Shown here piece after piece: positions 19,013 through 29,268 of a stretch of 64,000 nt of DNA (position 1 is the stretch's first letter; each line of letters begins with the position of its first letter). Location: positions 124,001-188,000 of the forward strand of contig JQNW01000002.1 of NCBI GenBank assembly GCA_000761475.1, read 5' to 3'. The notes beneath the pieces are model-generated. The model was given only the letters and a program-made list of their open reading frames with translations. It was not told where the DNA came from and searched no databases. The DNA is from Chromohalobacter israelensis. Its GTDB lineage: Bacteria; Pseudomonadota; Gammaproteobacteria; Pseudomonadales; Halomonadaceae. The position numbers and the translations under genes were made by a program.

Positions 19013-19993
19013 TCAGATGACGCCGCTGGCCAGCAGGTCGTGCATGTGCAGGACGCCGACCGGATGGCCCTGGTCGTCGACCACGGCCAGGGCTGTGATG
19101 CGATTGTCTTCCATGATCTTGACCGCCTCGGCAGCCAGCAATTGAGGACGAATCGTCTTGCCGCCGTGGGTCATGACGTCGTCCACGCGCAGCTGGCGCA
19201 GATCGTCATGATGGTCGAGGGTGCGACGCAGGTCGCCGTCGGTGTAGACCCCGGCGAGGCGGCCGTTCTCGTCGAGCACGCAGGTGAACCCCAGGCCCTG
19301 ACGCGTGATCTCCAGCAAGGCATCGCGCAGTGGGCTGCCCAGCGCCACCCGGGGCAGGCGATCGCCCTGATGCATGAGGTCTTCGACCTTGAGCAGCAAT
19401 CGCCGACCCAGGCTACCGCCGGGATGCGACAGGGCAAAATCCTCGGCGGTGAAGCCGCGTGCCTCGAGCAAGGCTACCGCCAGGGCATCGCCCATGGCCA
19501 GGGCGGCAGTGGTCGACGCGGTCGGGGCCAGGTCGAGCGGGCACGCCTCGCGATCCACGGCGGTGTCCAGGTGAGCTTCGGCATGCCGCGCCAGGCTCGA
19601 GCCCGGGCGCCCGGTCATGCTGACCAGAGGGGTGCCCATGCGCTTGAGAAGCGGCAGCAGCGCCGTGACCTCGGCGGTCTCGCCGGAATTGGACAGCGCC
19701 AGGACCACGTCGCGCGCGGTGATCATGCCCATGTCGCCATGGCTGGCCTCGCCGGGGTGAACGTAAAACGCCGGCGTGCCCGTGCTGGCCAGGGTCGCGG
19801 CAATCTTGCGGGCGATATGCCCGGACTTGCCCATGCCGGTGACGATGATGCGTCCCTCGCAGGCGAGAAATAGCTGGCAGGCGTGATCAAACGCTTCGTC
19901 GAGGCGTTCGATCAAGGCGGCCACGGCATGCGATTCGAGGGTCAGCGTACGGCGGGCGCTGGCGCGGTAATCATGATCGGTGACGGTGTTCAT
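19013..19993 (-). CDS. kdsD: Arabinose-5-phosphate isomerase KdsD
   Basis: Converts ribulose-5-phosphate to arabinose-5-phosphate, the first step of Kdo synthesis. The 326-residue protein has an N-terminal SIS sugar-isomerase domain (IIVTGMGKSGHIARKIAATLASTGTPAFYVHPGEASHGDMGM) and two C-terminal CBS domains (VEDLMHQGDRLPRV and VDDVMTHGGKTIRP). I start it at ATG 19991-19993 (MNTVTDHDY). It is divergent from mlaF across 144 bp, the usual Pseudomonas-type arrangement. Confidence 0.96.
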   Translation of the reverse strand: MNTVTDHDYRASARRTLTLESHAVAALIERLDEAFDHACQLFLACEGRIIVTGMGKSGHIARKIAATLASTGTPAFYVHPGEASHGDMGMITARDVVLALSNSGETAEVTALLPLLKRMGTPLVSMTGRPGSSLARHAEAHLDTAVDREACPLDLAPTASTTAALAMGDALAVALLEARGFTAEDFALSHPGGSLGRRLLLKVEDLMHQGDRLPRVALGSPLRDALLEITRQGLGFTCVLDENGRLAGVYTDGDLRRTLDHHDDLRQLRVDDVMTHGGKTIRPQLLAAEAVKIMEDNRITALAVVDDQGHPVGVLHMHDLLASGVI

Positions 19994-20137
19994 GGTGATG
20001 ATTGTTGCCCTTCGCGGCCTTTGGCTCAAGCGGCGCGTGCCTGCAGGAAATGGCGGGTGAGATCGGGCGCTTATTAAACGCACTCATCGTCGGCGTTGCA
20101 AGGCGAGGCTGGCGGTGATCGCCGGAGTTAGGATACG

Positions 20138-20989
20138 ATGTTCGATAATTATCGAGACGTGGATGAGCGTGACGTGACTGACACGACACTGGTCGATGTC
20201 GAGGGATTGCATTTCTCGCGAGGCGAGAATGAGATCTTTCGCGGCGTCGACCTGCGTATACCCAAGGGCAAGATCACTGCGGTCATGGGGCCCAGCGGCA
20301 CCGGCAAGACCACGCTGCTCAAGTTGATCGGCGGTCAGCTGGTGCCCGATGCGGGGCGCGTGTGTATCGATGGGCAGGATGTGCACCGTTTGTCGCGGCG
20401 GGCGCTGTTTCGCTTGCGCCGGCGGATGGGCATGCTGTTCCAGAGCGGCGCGCTGTTTTCCGACTTGAACGTGTTCGAGAACGTGGCGTTTCCGCTGCGT
20501 GTGCATACCGACCTGCCCGAGGCCATGGTGCGCGACATCGTGCTCATGAAGCTGCAGGCAGTCGGCTTGCGTGGCGCGCGCAATCTGTCGCCGGCGGAAC
20601 TCTCCGGCGGCATGGCCAGGCGCGTGGCGCTCGCCCGTGCGGTGGCGCTCGACCCCGAGCTGGTCCTGTATGACGAGCCGTTCGTGGGGCAGGATCCGAT
20701 TTCGATGGGCGTGCTGGTGCAGTTGATCAAGACGGTCAACCAGGCGCTGGGTCTGACGGCGGTGATCGTGTCCCACGACATCAAGGAAACGCTTTCCATC
20801 GCCGATTACGTGTATATCATCGCCGACGGTCAGGTGATGGCTCACGGCACGCCGCAGACCCTGGACGTCAACCGGGATGCCCGGGTGAAGCAGTTCGTGC
20901 ATGGAGAGCCCGACGGGCCGGTGCCGTTTCATTATCCGGCTCCCGACTTTCATCGCGATATCCTGGCCACCGGGGGAGGGCGCCCATGA
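20138..20989 (+). CDS. mlaF: Phospholipid ABC transporter ATPase MlaF
   Basis: ATPase of the MlaFEDB complex, which moves phospholipids between the inner membrane and periplasmic MlaC. Walker A is GPSGTGKTT (residues ~51-59), the signature is [14 protein letters not shown], and Walker B is [13 protein letters not shown]. The first ATG (20138, preceded by TTAGGAT) gives 283 aa. GTG 20174 would give a start, [14 protein letters not shown], closer to other MlaF proteins. A 14-bp palindrome lies between the two. Confidence 0.95.
   Translation: MFDNYRDVDERDVTDTTLVDVEGLHFSRGENEIFRGVDLRIPKGKITAVMGPSGTGKTTLLKLIGGQLVPDAGRVCIDGQDVHRLSRRALFRLRRRMGMLFQSGALFSDLNVFENVAFPLRVHTDLPEAMVRDIVLMKLQAVGLRGARNLSPAELSGGMARRVALARAVALDPELVLYDEPFVGQDPISMGVLVQLIKTVNQALGLTAVIVSHDIKETLSIADYVYIIADGQVMAHGTPQTLDVNRDARVKQFVHGEPDGPVPFHYPAPDFHRDILATGGGRP
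20142..20155. repeat. 14-bp perfect palindrome TCGATAATTATCGA at the mlaF start
   Basis: A perfect inverted repeat 1 bp after the first candidate ATG of mlaF. If translation starts at GTG 20174 it lies in the 5' untranslated region. It contains GATAAT and ATTATC overlapping, which resembles a short Fur-type core but is much shorter than a full Fur box. It may be an operator for the mla operon. Confidence 0.4.
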
Positions 20990-21768
20990 TCCACCATATC
21001 GTAGCGCTCGGTCGGGGCACGCTGGAGACGGTGAGTGCGCTGGGGCGCGCGGTGATCTTCCTGGTGCAGGCGGCATGGGGAGTCCCCTCGCGCGAGGGAT
21101 GGCATCTCTGGCTGCGACAAATGCATTTCATCGGCGTCATGTCGCTGGCCATCGTGCTGGTGTCGGGCCTGTTCATCGGCATGGTGCTGGGGCTGCAGGG
21201 CTTCACCATCCTGGTCGATTTCGGCGCGGAAGACGCCCTGGGTCAGATGGTGGCCCTGTCGTTGCTGCGTGAGCTGGCGCCGGTAGTGGCGGCGCTGCTG
21301 TTCGCGGGACGTGCGGGCTCGGCGCTGACCGCCGAGATCGGCCTGATGAAGGCCACCGAGCAGCTGACCAGCATGGAGATGATCGGGGTCGACCCCTTGC
21401 GTCGAATCGTGGCGCCACGCCTCTGGGCGGGGTTCGTCTCGATGCCGTTGCTGACCGTGGGGTTCAGCGTGGTCGGCATCTGGGGCGGCTATCTGGTCGG
21501 CGTGCAATGGCTGGGCGTGTTCGACGGCTCGTACTGGAGCAACATGCAAAGTAGCGTCGCGTTCGTCGACGACATTCTCAACGGCATGCTCAAGAGTGTG
21601 GTGTTTGGTCTCGTGGTCACCTGGATCGCGGTATTTCAGGGCTATGACTTGGTCCCCACGTCGGAAGGCATCTCGCGGGCCACGACCCGCACGGTGGTCT
21701 ATTCGTCCCTGGCGGTGCTCGGACTGGATTTCGTGCTGACCGCGCTGATGTTTGGAGAACTTGGATGA
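20986..21768 (+). CDS. mlaE: Phospholipid ABC transporter permease MlaE
   Basis: A 260-residue inner-membrane permease of the MlaE/TrnE family, with about five to six hydrophobic segments. The family motifs [24 protein letters not shown] and [25 protein letters not shown] are clear. It works as a dimer holding the MlaD ring and two MlaF and MlaB subunits. The start overlaps the mlaF stop by 4 bp, and its own stop overlaps mlaD. Confidence 0.97.
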   Translation: MIHHIVALGRGTLETVSALGRAVIFLVQAAWGVPSREGWHLWLRQMHFIGVMSLAIVLVSGLFIGMVLGLQGFTILVDFGAEDALGQMVALSLLRELAPVVAALLFAGRAGSALTAEIGLMKATEQLTSMEMIGVDPLRRIVAPRLWAGFVSMPLLTVGFSVVGIWGGYLVGVQWLGVFDGSYWSNMQSSVAFVDDILNGMLKSVVFGLVVTWIAVFQGYDLVPTSEGISRATTRTVVYSSLAVLGLDFVLTALMFGELG

Positions 21769-22229
21769 AGCGCAGCAAGATGATGGAACTCGGCGTGGGA
21801 CTGTTCGTCCTGGCCGGTATTCTGGGCATGGTGTTTCTCGGCTTGCGAGTCAGCGGCGTCGGGTTCGGCGTGCCGCAGGACACGTTCACGCTGCAGGCGA
21901 ACTTCGCCAACATCGGCGGTCTCAAATCGGGATCGCGGGTTGCCATGGCGGGCGTGACCGTGGGGCGCGTCAGCGACGTCTCGCTCGATACCGAATGGCT
22001 CGATGCCCGAGTGACCATGGAGCTCGACGACTCGCTCGAGGGCAAGATCTCGCGTGACAGCACGGCCTCGATCCTCACCTCGGGCCTGCTGGGCGAGCAA
22101 TACGTCGGCCTGAGCGTGGGGGGAGACCCTGAAATGCTCGAAGATGGCGACACTATCCGCGATACGCAGCAAGCGCTGGTGCTGGAACAGCTGATCCAGC
22201 AGTTCGTGTCGAACATGACGAGCGAATGA
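21765..22229 (+). CDS. mlaD: Phospholipid-binding MCE-domain protein MlaD
   Basis: A 154-residue protein anchored by one N-terminal helix ([21 protein letters not shown]), followed by one MCE domain ([29 protein letters not shown]). Six copies form the periplasmic ring that channels lipid to MlaC. The end, [13 protein letters not shown], is the helix that lines the pore. The start overlaps the mlaE stop (ATGA). Confidence 0.96.
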   Translation: MKRSKMMELGVGLFVLAGILGMVFLGLRVSGVGFGVPQDTFTLQANFANIGGLKSGSRVAMAGVTVGRVSDVSLDTEWLDARVTMELDDSLEGKISRDSTASILTSGLLGEQYVGLSVGGDPEMLEDGDTIRDTQQALVLEQLIQQFVSNMTSE

Positions 22230-22251
22230 GCCAAGAGCCAAGGAGGTTTTC

Positions 22252-22917
22252 ATGATAGCGAAGCAAATCCAATGCCTGCGGGCGAGTCGCCTTGGTGCGC
22301 TGCTGCTGATCGGTTTGTGGTGCGTCACGCTGACGGCCCAGGCCCAGCAGGCGCCGCAGCAGTTGATCGAAGACAACGTGGCGGCGCTGATGCAGAAGCT
22401 GGAAGGCCGCAAGGATTACTACGCCGAGCACGAGGACGAGCTCGAGTCCCTGGTCGACGAGAGCCTCGACGACGTGGCCGATTTTCGCTATATCGGCGCC
22501 AGCGTGATGGGGCGCTATTTCCGCAACGCGACGCCCGAGCAGCGCTCGCGCTTCGTCGAGACGTTCCGTGACACCTTGATCGAGACCTACGCCCGAGGGC
22601 TGGTGACGTTCGACTATCGCGAGATTCGCGTGCTCGACGACGACGACGCCGGACGCTACGAGGATCAGGCCAGTGTCGACATGGAAGTGGTCTCCACCAA
22701 CGGCGAGGTCTATCCCGTGGTCTACACGCTGCATCAGCGCGATGGCGAGTGGCGCGTGATCAATGTCATCGTCAACGGCATCAACCTGGGGCTGACGTTC
22801 CGTAACCAGTTCGACCAGGCCATGCGCGACAACAATCGCGATATCGATGCGGTCATCGATGGCTGGGCGCCGGAAGTGGCCACCGACGAACTGGAGCAGG
22901 GCGGCAGCGATCAATGA
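22252..22917 (+). CDS. mlaC: Periplasmic phospholipid carrier MlaC
   Basis: A soluble lipid shuttle of 221 aa between the outer-membrane MlaA complex and MlaFEDB. A signal peptide is visible (LGALLLIGLWCVTLTAQAQ). The mature domain holds RYIGASVMGRYFRNATPEQRSRFVETFRDTLIETYARGL and WRVINVIVNGINLGLTFRNQF, both family hallmarks. An AAGGAGG lies 7 nt upstream. The stop overlaps the mlaB start. Confidence 0.96.
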   Translation: MIAKQIQCLRASRLGALLLIGLWCVTLTAQAQQAPQQLIEDNVAALMQKLEGRKDYYAEHEDELESLVDESLDDVADFRYIGASVMGRYFRNATPEQRSRFVETFRDTLIETYARGLVTFDYREIRVLDDDDAGRYEDQASVDMEVVSTNGEVYPVVYTLHQRDGEWRVINVIVNGINLGLTFRNQFDQAMRDNNRDIDAVIDGWAPEVATDELEQGGSDQ

Positions 22918-23258
22918 GCGTTCTGCTCGAACGTGAAGGTGCGCGCCTCGAGGTGTGCCAGGAGCGCATCCTGAAGGTCGACGGCGAGGCGGATTTCGAC
23001 AGCGCCGCATCGCTGGCGGCGAAGGGCACGGAGTGGCTGCAAGGCCTGCCGCGCGCCACCGAGGTCGAGTTCGACCTGACCGGCGTGCAGCGTGCCAGCA
23101 GTGCCGTGCTCAGTGTCTTGCTCGAATGGTTGCGCACCGCCCAGGCCTGCGAGGTACACATCGTGCAGGTGACGCTTTCGCAGCCGCTGGCGCGCCTGAC
23201 CGCGATGGCCGGTCTCGACCCGTTGTTGCCCACGGCCGAGACGAGCGTTAGCGCCTGA
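22914..23258 (+). CDS. mlaB: STAS-domain protein MlaB
   Basis: A 114-residue STAS-domain subunit that binds MlaF and stabilises the transporter. The core reads EVEFDLTGVQRASSAVLSVLLEWLRTAQ, with the serine-rich loop where MlaB proteins have their conserved Thr/Ser. Sequence conservation is low, but position as the last mla gene and the 4-bp overlap with mlaC make the call firm. Confidence 0.92.
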   Translation: MSVLLEREGARLEVCQERILKVDGEADFDSAASLAAKGTEWLQGLPRATEVEFDLTGVQRASSAVLSVLLEWLRTAQACEVHIVQVTLSQPLARLTAMAGLDPLLPTAETSVSA

Positions 23259-23297
23259 CACCGTCCGGCATCGTCGTTTCCGCCATTGCATGGCAAG

Positions 23298-23326
23298 CGG
23301 GCGTCGCCAACGGCGCCCGTTTTCTT
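23298..23326 (+). terminator. Rho-independent terminator of the mla operon
   Basis: Stem CGGGCG (23298-23303) pairs with CGCCCG (23314-23319), with a 10-nt loop that can pair further, followed by TTTTCTTT. It lies 40 bp after mlaB. Confidence 0.7.
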
Positions 23327-23359
23327 TATCATGCCGGATCAAAATCACGTCTCAATTGT

Positions 23360-23382
23360 GCTCGCACGTGTCACGTGCGAGC
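23360..23382. repeat. 23-bp perfect palindrome upstream of ibaG-murA
   Basis: Arms GCTCGCACGTG (23360-23370) and CACGTGCGAGC (23372-23382) are exact inverse complements around a central T. The element lies after the mla terminator and 25 bp before the ibaG ATG, so it is probably in the promoter or leader of ibaG-murA. It could bind a dimeric regulator or fold as an 8-bp stem with a 5-nt or larger loop. No T-run follows. Confidence 0.7.
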
Positions 23383-23407
23383 GTCCTGAAACAGGAGCCA
23401 GCGCCCT

Positions 23408-23662
23408 ATGCAACCCAGCGACGTCAAGGCCCTACTCGAATCTCGCATCGACGATTGCCAGTTTCACATCCAGGGGGAAGGCTGCAATTTCCAGGTTGTC
23501 GCCATCAGCGAAGCCTTTGCCGGCCTGAGTCCCGTCAAGCGGCAGCAGCTGATCTACTCGGCACTCTCCGACGAAATTGCCAGCGGCGCCCTGCATGCCA
23601 TCAGCATCAAGACCTATACTCCCGACCAGTGGGAAACGGCCCCGGAAAACGTGGGCGTCTAA
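23408..23662 (+). CDS. ibaG: BolA-family protein IbaG
   Basis: An 84-residue BolA-like protein. IbaG (YrbA) binds monothiol glutaredoxins and Fe-S clusters and affects acid tolerance and envelope lipids. The strings GEGCNFQVVAISEAFAGLSPVKRQQLIYSAL and ALHAISIKTYTP are typical. It has the usual place directly before murA (12-bp gap). An ACAGGAG ribosome site precedes the ATG. Confidence 0.95.
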   Translation: MQPSDVKALLESRIDDCQFHIQGEGCNFQVVAISEAFAGLSPVKRQQLIYSALSDEIASGALHAISIKTYTPDQWETAPENVGV

Positions 23663-24937
<1,275 letters not shown>

Positions 24938-24954
24938 GCGCCGCGCCCATTCTC

Positions 24955-24977
24955 GCGTTCCGCCACGTGCGGAACGC
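24955..24977. repeat. Perfect 9-bp stem-loop between murA and hisG
   Basis: GCGTTCCGC and GCGGAACGC pair exactly around a CACGT loop, 18 bp after the murA stop and 27 bp before hisG. No T-run follows. It may be an RNA processing or stability element, or a weak terminator. Confidence 0.5.
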
Positions 24978-25003
24978 CAACGTTCAATAGACGTGCCAAC
25001 ATC

Positions 25004-25654
25004 ATGTCCAAGCAACTGATCCTGGCCCTGTCCAAGGGGCGTATACTGCAAGAAACGTTACCGCTGTTGGCCGATGCGGGCATCGAACCGGCGGAAGATT
25101 TCGGCAAGAGCCGAAAGTTGCTGTTCGATACCAACCTGCCCGACGTCAAGCTGGTGGTGATTCGCGCCGTGGACGTGCCGACGTATGTGCAGATGGGCGC
25201 CGCCGATGTGGGCGTGGCCGGCAAGGACACGCTGCTCGAGCATGGTGCGGAGGGGCTTTATGAGCCACTGGACCTGGAAATCTCGCGTTGCAAGCTGATG
25301 ACGGCGGGAATCGTCGGCGCCGAGCCCACCCATGCACGGCGCCGCGTCGCCACCAAGTTCGTCAACGTGGCGCGTCGCTATTATGCCCAGCAGGGCATTC
25401 AGGCCGAGGTGATCAAGCTGTACGGCGCCATGGAGCTGGCACCGTTGATGAACCTGGCCGACGAGATCGTGGATATCGTCGACACCGGCAACACCTTGCG
25501 CGCCAATGGCATGGAGCCGCGAGAACTGATCGACGAGGTCAGTTCGCGCCTCGTGGTGAACAAGGCGTCGATGACCATGAAGCATGACCGCCTCAAGCCG
25601 TTGATCGAACGCTTGGGCCAGGCGGTGGCGTCGCGCCGCGAGACGCAGGCTTGA
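25004..25654 (+). CDS. hisG: ATP phosphoribosyltransferase HisG, short form
   Basis: First enzyme of histidine biosynthesis, 216 aa. The short form lacks the C-terminal regulatory domain and needs HisZ, which is not in this window. Recognisable strings are [30 protein letters not shown] and the PRPP-binding [16 protein letters not shown]. It is followed 15 bp later by hisD. The murA-hisG-hisD order matches Pseudomonas. Confidence 0.97.
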   Translation: MSKQLILALSKGRILQETLPLLADAGIEPAEDFGKSRKLLFDTNLPDVKLVVIRAVDVPTYVQMGAADVGVAGKDTLLEHGAEGLYEPLDLEISRCKLMTAGIVGAEPTHARRRVATKFVNVARRYYAQQGIQAEVIKLYGAMELAPLMNLADEIVDIVDTGNTLRANGMEPRELIDEVSSRLVVNKASMTMKHDRLKPLIERLGQAVASRRETQA

Positions 25655-25669
25655 GAGTGAGGGTATCCG

Positions 25670-26986
25670 ATGAGTGACAATGCCGTGAACGTGGCACGCC
25701 TGACCACGACGCAAGACGATTTCGACACGCGCCTGAATGCGCTGTTGGCCTGGGAAGGCGTCTCCGACAAGGAGGTTGCCCAGCGGGTGGAAGAGATTCT
25801 CGACGCCGTGCGCACCCGTGGCGACGCTGCCGTGATCGAATACACCAACCGCTTCGACCGTCTGCAGGCCGCCGAGATGAGCGAGTTGACGCTGGGGGCC
25901 GAGCGCCTGCGTCACGCCTATGAAGGGTTGCCGGCCGATCAGCGCGAGGCGCTCGCGCATGCCGCCGAGCGCATCCGCGAATACCATCAGCGCCAGAAGC
26001 CCGAGTCATGGCAGTATACCGAGGCCGATGGCAGCGTGCTGGGGCAGAAGGTCACGCCGCTGGATCGCGCCGGGATCTACGTGCCGGGGGGCAAGGCGGC
26101 CTATCCGTCCTCGGTGTTGATGAATGCGATTCCGGCGCATGTCGCCGGCGTGCGCGAAGTCGTCATGGTCGTGCCGACGCCGGACGGTGTGCTCAATGAT
26201 CTGGTGCTGGCGGCCGCGCACCTGGCCGGGGTCGACCATGTCTTCACTGTGGGCGGGGCGCAGGCCGTGGCGGCGCTGGCCTATGGTACCGAGAGCATCC
26301 CGCGCGTGGACAAGATCGTCGGGCCCGGCAACATCTACGTGGCGACGGCCAAGCGGGCGGTATTCGGCCAGGTCGGTATCGACATGATTGCCGGCCCCTC
26401 CGAAATCCTGGTCGTGACCGATGGTCTCACCGATCCCGAATGGCTGGCCATGGACCTGTTTTCCCAGGCCGAACACGACGAAGACGCTCAGGCGATCCTG
26501 GTCGGCTGGGAGGCCGCGCATCTCGATGCCGTGGCGTCCGCCATCGAGCGCCTGTTGCCCACCATGGAGCGCGAGGCGATCATTCGCGAGTCTCTGGCGG
26601 CACGCGGTGCGCTGATTCAATGCCGCGATCGCGAGGAAGCGCTGGCGGTGATCAATCGTATCGCGCCGGAGCACCTGGAGCTTTCCGTGGCCGACCCCGA
26701 GTCGATGGCGGAAGGCGTACGCCATGCCGGTGCCATTTTCATGGGGCGTTATACCTCGGAAGCGCTGGGCGACTATTGCGCCGGCCCCAATCATGTCCTG
26801 CCGACCTCGGGCACCGCGCGGTTTTCCTCGCCACTGGGGGTCTATGACTTCCAGAAGCGTTCGTCGCTGATCCATTGCTCCGCGCAGGGGGCAGCGACGC
26901 TGGGGCGCACGGCGTCGGTGCTGGCGCGTGGAGAGTCGTTGACGGCACATGCGCGCTCGGCGGAGAGTCGTCTCGACGAGCGCTAG
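25670..26986 (+). CDS. hisD: Histidinol dehydrogenase HisD
   Basis: A zinc enzyme of 438 aa that catalyses the last two NAD-dependent oxidations from histidinol to histidine. Conserved strings are [58 protein letters not shown] and the His-rich [11 protein letters not shown]. The C-terminal [21 protein letters not shown] is also family specific. In many relatives hisC follows; here the next gene is a convergent protease. Confidence 0.97.
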   Translation: MSDNAVNVARLTTTQDDFDTRLNALLAWEGVSDKEVAQRVEEILDAVRTRGDAAVIEYTNRFDRLQAAEMSELTLGAERLRHAYEGLPADQREALAHAAERIREYHQRQKPESWQYTEADGSVLGQKVTPLDRAGIYVPGGKAAYPSSVLMNAIPAHVAGVREVVMVVPTPDGVLNDLVLAAAHLAGVDHVFTVGGAQAVAALAYGTESIPRVDKIVGPGNIYVATAKRAVFGQVGIDMIAGPSEILVVTDGLTDPEWLAMDLFSQAEHDEDAQAILVGWEAAHLDAVASAIERLLPTMEREAIIRESLAARGALIQCRDREEALAVINRIAPEHLELSVADPESMAEGVRHAGAIFMGRYTSEALGDYCAGPNHVLPTSGTARFSSPLGVYDFQKRSSLIHCSAQGAATLGRTASVLARGESLTAHARSAESRLDER

Positions 26987-27041
26987 TCGTCTTCTCGGGC
27001 GTCGGGCCGGGCCGACATCCCGGCTTGCGCATCCGCCCCCT

Positions 27042-27078
27042 CACGGCCCCGTCGGCATATATTGCCGGCGGGGCCGTG
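27042..27078. terminator. Large hairpin between convergent hisD and degS
   Basis: CACGGCCCCG pairs with CGGGGCCGTG. After one T-G mismatch CGGCA pairs with TGCCG around a TATAT loop, a stem of about 16 bp. It lies between the tails of two convergent genes, so a bidirectional terminator role is likely, though no good T-run flanks it. Confidence 0.6.
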
Positions 27079-27099
27079 TCGTCTCAGGGGGCCGACGCG

Positions 27100-28338
27100 T
27101 CATTCAGAAGAGGGAGCGGTTGGTTGACGCTGCGCTGCCTGGGGGCGCTCGCCGACCGTCAGCGTCACCTCACGCTTTTCGCCATCGCGCACGATGGTGA
27201 CGGGGAGCGAGGTGCCGGGCGAGATCTCCGCGATATCGGCCATCGCCTCGCGAGCGTCGACGATGATCTTGCCGTTGACGGACATCAGCACGTCTCCGGG
27301 CTGCAGGCCTGCCTTTTCGCCGGGGCCGCCGGGCACGACATTAGCGATGACCACGCCCTTGAGGGTCTTCAGGCCGAAAGAGGTGGCAAGATCGGGAGTC
27401 ATCGCCTGGACGTCGATGCCCAGCCAGCCGCGAATGACACGTCCATGCGCGACGATCTGATCGAGTACCTGATGGGCGAGGTTGGCGGGAATCGCGAAAC
27501 CGATGCCTTGCGAGCCTCCCGAGCGGGAGAAGATCGCGGTGTTGATGCCCACCAGAGCGCCTTCGGCATTGACCAGGGCGCCACCGGAGTTGCCCGGGTT
27601 GATGGCGGCATCGGTTTGAATGAAGTCCTCGTAGGCGTTGAGCCCCAGATGGTTGCGTCCGGTCGCGCTGATGATGCCCATGGTCACGGTCTGTCCCACA
27701 CCGAAGGGGGTGCCGATGGCCAGGCTGACGTCCCCCACGGCGACCTGCTCCGAGTCGCTGAGCTCGATGACCGGCAGGTTGTCGACGGGAATCTTGAGCA
27801 CCGCGAGGTCGCTTTCGGGATCGGTGCCGACGACCTCGGCGAGGGTCTCGCGGCCGTCGCGCAGGGCGACCTGGATCTGGTCGGCGTTGCGAATGACATG
27901 GTTGTTCGTGAGGACGTAGCCCTCGGGGCTCACGATGACGCCGGAACCCAGACTGGACAGCATGCGCTGACGTTGCGGCATGTCCTTGCCGAAGAATTGC
28001 TCGAAGAACGGGTCGGACATCAGGGGGTGCTCGCTGGGATCGACCATGCGCGACGAGTAGATATTGACGACGGCCGGGGCGGCCTTGTCCACCGCGGTGG
28101 CATAGCTGGCCGGTCCTTGTGCCCGGTCGAGCGGGGCGGCCTCGACGACTTCCGGGGCACGGGCGGCGGTATCGGTGCGTTCGGCAATGGCGCGCACGGC
28201 GCTGGTATCGGGGACGGGCGTCACGGTGTCGTCGGCGTTGCGTCCGCCAAGCAGCTGGGGGAAGGCGTTGAGCAGCACGATGGCAAGCAGGATGCCACTG
28301 ATGGTGGGCCAGACGAGCGACATCAGTGAGCGGCGCAT
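27100..28338 (-). CDS. degS: Membrane-anchored periplasmic serine protease (DegS/AlgW type)
   Basis: A trypsin-like protease of the HtrA family with one N-terminal anchor (residues ~8-30) and a single C-terminal PDZ domain (~310-395). The catalytic triad is visible as His147 (TNNHVIRN), Asp177 (DPESDLAVLKI) and Ser251 (INPGNSGGALV). One PDZ plus an anchor, rather than a signal peptide and two PDZ domains, indicates DegS/AlgW, the site-1 protease for the anti-sigma factor of the envelope stress sigma factor. At 412 aa it is longer than E. coli DegS owing to a linker after the anchor. I start it at ATG 28336-28338 (MRRSLMSLVW). Confidence 0.93.
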   Translation of the reverse strand: MRRSLMSLVWPTISGILLAIVLLNAFPQLLGGRNADDTVTPVPDTSAVRAIAERTDTAARAPEVVEAAPLDRAQGPASYATAVDKAAPAVVNIYSSRMVDPSEHPLMSDPFFEQFFGKDMPQRQRMLSSLGSGVIVSPEGYVLTNNHVIRNADQIQVALRDGRETLAEVVGTDPESDLAVLKIPVDNLPVIELSDSEQVAVGDVSLAIGTPFGVGQTVTMGIISATGRNHLGLNAYEDFIQTDAAINPGNSGGALVNAEGALVGINTAIFSRSGGSQGIGFAIPANLAHQVLDQIVAHGRVIRGWLGIDVQAMTPDLATSFGLKTLKGVVIANVVPGGPGEKAGLQPGDVLMSVNGKIIVDAREAMADIAEISPGTSLPVTIVRDGEKREVTLTVGERPQAAQRQPTAPSSE

Positions 28339-28387
28339 GACGGGTTCCTTGTCGGCGAACGGGCAGTCGCCGCCCCTCGGGGCAGCC

Positions 28388-28410
28388 GTTACAATGGCGC
28401 CGAGTGTAAC
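28388..28410. promoter_or_regulatory. Inverted repeat in the divergent degS / NIF3 promoter region
   Basis: GTTACA (28388-28393) and TGTAAC (28405-28410) are exact inverse complements around an 11-bp spacer holding GGCGCC. Possible -10 boxes overlap the arms in both directions (TACAAT on plus, TACACT on minus). No clear -35 was found, so this may be an operator between two promoters. Confidence 0.35.
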
Positions 28411-28440
28411 ATTGCATCCGCCAACTGTCTGGAGCCGCGC

Positions 28441-29196
28441 ATGAGTGCTCGACACGACATGATCGCCGCGATCGAAACCGAACTGCGTCCTGGCGCGTTC
28501 AAGGACTACACCCTCAATGGGCTTCAGGTGGAGGGGCGCGAGGACGTCACCCGCGTCATGAGTGGCGTGACCGCCTGCCAGGCTCTGCTAGACGAAGCGG
28601 TGGCCTGGAACGCCGACCTGCTGCTCGTCCATCACGGCTATTTCTGGAAGAACGAGCCGGTGGAGGTGACCGGGATGAAGCGCCGCCGATTGGCGACGTT
28701 GCTGGCTCACGATATCAACTTGCTGGCCTACCACCTGCCCCTGGATGCCCATGCGACCCTGGGCAACAACGTGCAACTGGCCAGACGGCTCGACATCACG
28801 CCGCAGGGGTGCCTCGATGGCGAGCCGGGGGAGGGGCTGCTGTGGCATGGCACGCTGCCGACGATGGACCACACCGCATTCGCCCGGCTGATCGAATCGC
28901 GTCTGGGGAGGTCGCCCCTGGTGATCAACGGCCATTCGCGACCGCTCAAGAGGGTGGCGTGGTGTACCGGTGGCGCCCAGGACATGCTGCCCCGAGTGGC
29001 CCAGGCCGGCGTGGACGCCTTCATCTCGGGAGAGATTTCCGAGCGTACCACGCATCTGGCCCGCGAGATGGGCGTGAGCTATTTCGCGGCCGGGCACCAT
29101 GCGACCGAGCGCGACGGCGTTCGGGCGCTGGGCGACTGGCTGGCCTCGCGCTTTGCACTCGAGCACCGCTTCGTGGATATCGACAACCCTGCCTGA
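28441..29196 (+). CDS. NIF3-family (YbgI-like) dinuclear metal protein
   Basis: A 251-residue member of the NIF3/DUF34 family, related to E. coli YbgI. Metal ligands are visible in LLVHHGYFWK, AYHLPLDAHATLGNN and the C-terminal FAAGHHATERDG. The family is often annotated as GTP cyclohydrolase I type 2, but that activity is not established for YbgI, and a damage-control or metal-insertion role has been proposed. It is divergent from degS, as in Pseudomonas where an algW neighbour is common. Confidence 0.92.
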   Translation: MSARHDMIAAIETELRPGAFKDYTLNGLQVEGREDVTRVMSGVTACQALLDEAVAWNADLLLVHHGYFWKNEPVEVTGMKRRRLATLLAHDINLLAYHLPLDAHATLGNNVQLARRLDITPQGCLDGEPGEGLLWHGTLPTMDHTAFARLIESRLGRSPLVINGHSRPLKRVAWCTGGAQDMLPRVAQAGVDAFISGEISERTTHLAREMGVSYFAAGHHATERDGVRALGDWLASRFALEHRFVDIDNPA

Positions 29197-29221
29197 TGTC
29201 ACCCCGCCGGCCGAAGACGCC

Positions 29222-29245
29222 AACGGCCGCATGACAGCGGCCGTT
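29222..29245. terminator. Terminator hairpin between convergent NIF3 gene and zapG
   Basis: AACGGCCGC and GCGGCCGTT form a perfect 9-bp stem with a 6-nt loop in the 72-bp gap between two convergent genes. The flanking T-run is short (TTT on plus). It could act in both directions. Confidence 0.65.
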
Positions 29246-29268
29246 TCGGCGATGCATCGGAGTGTCGC

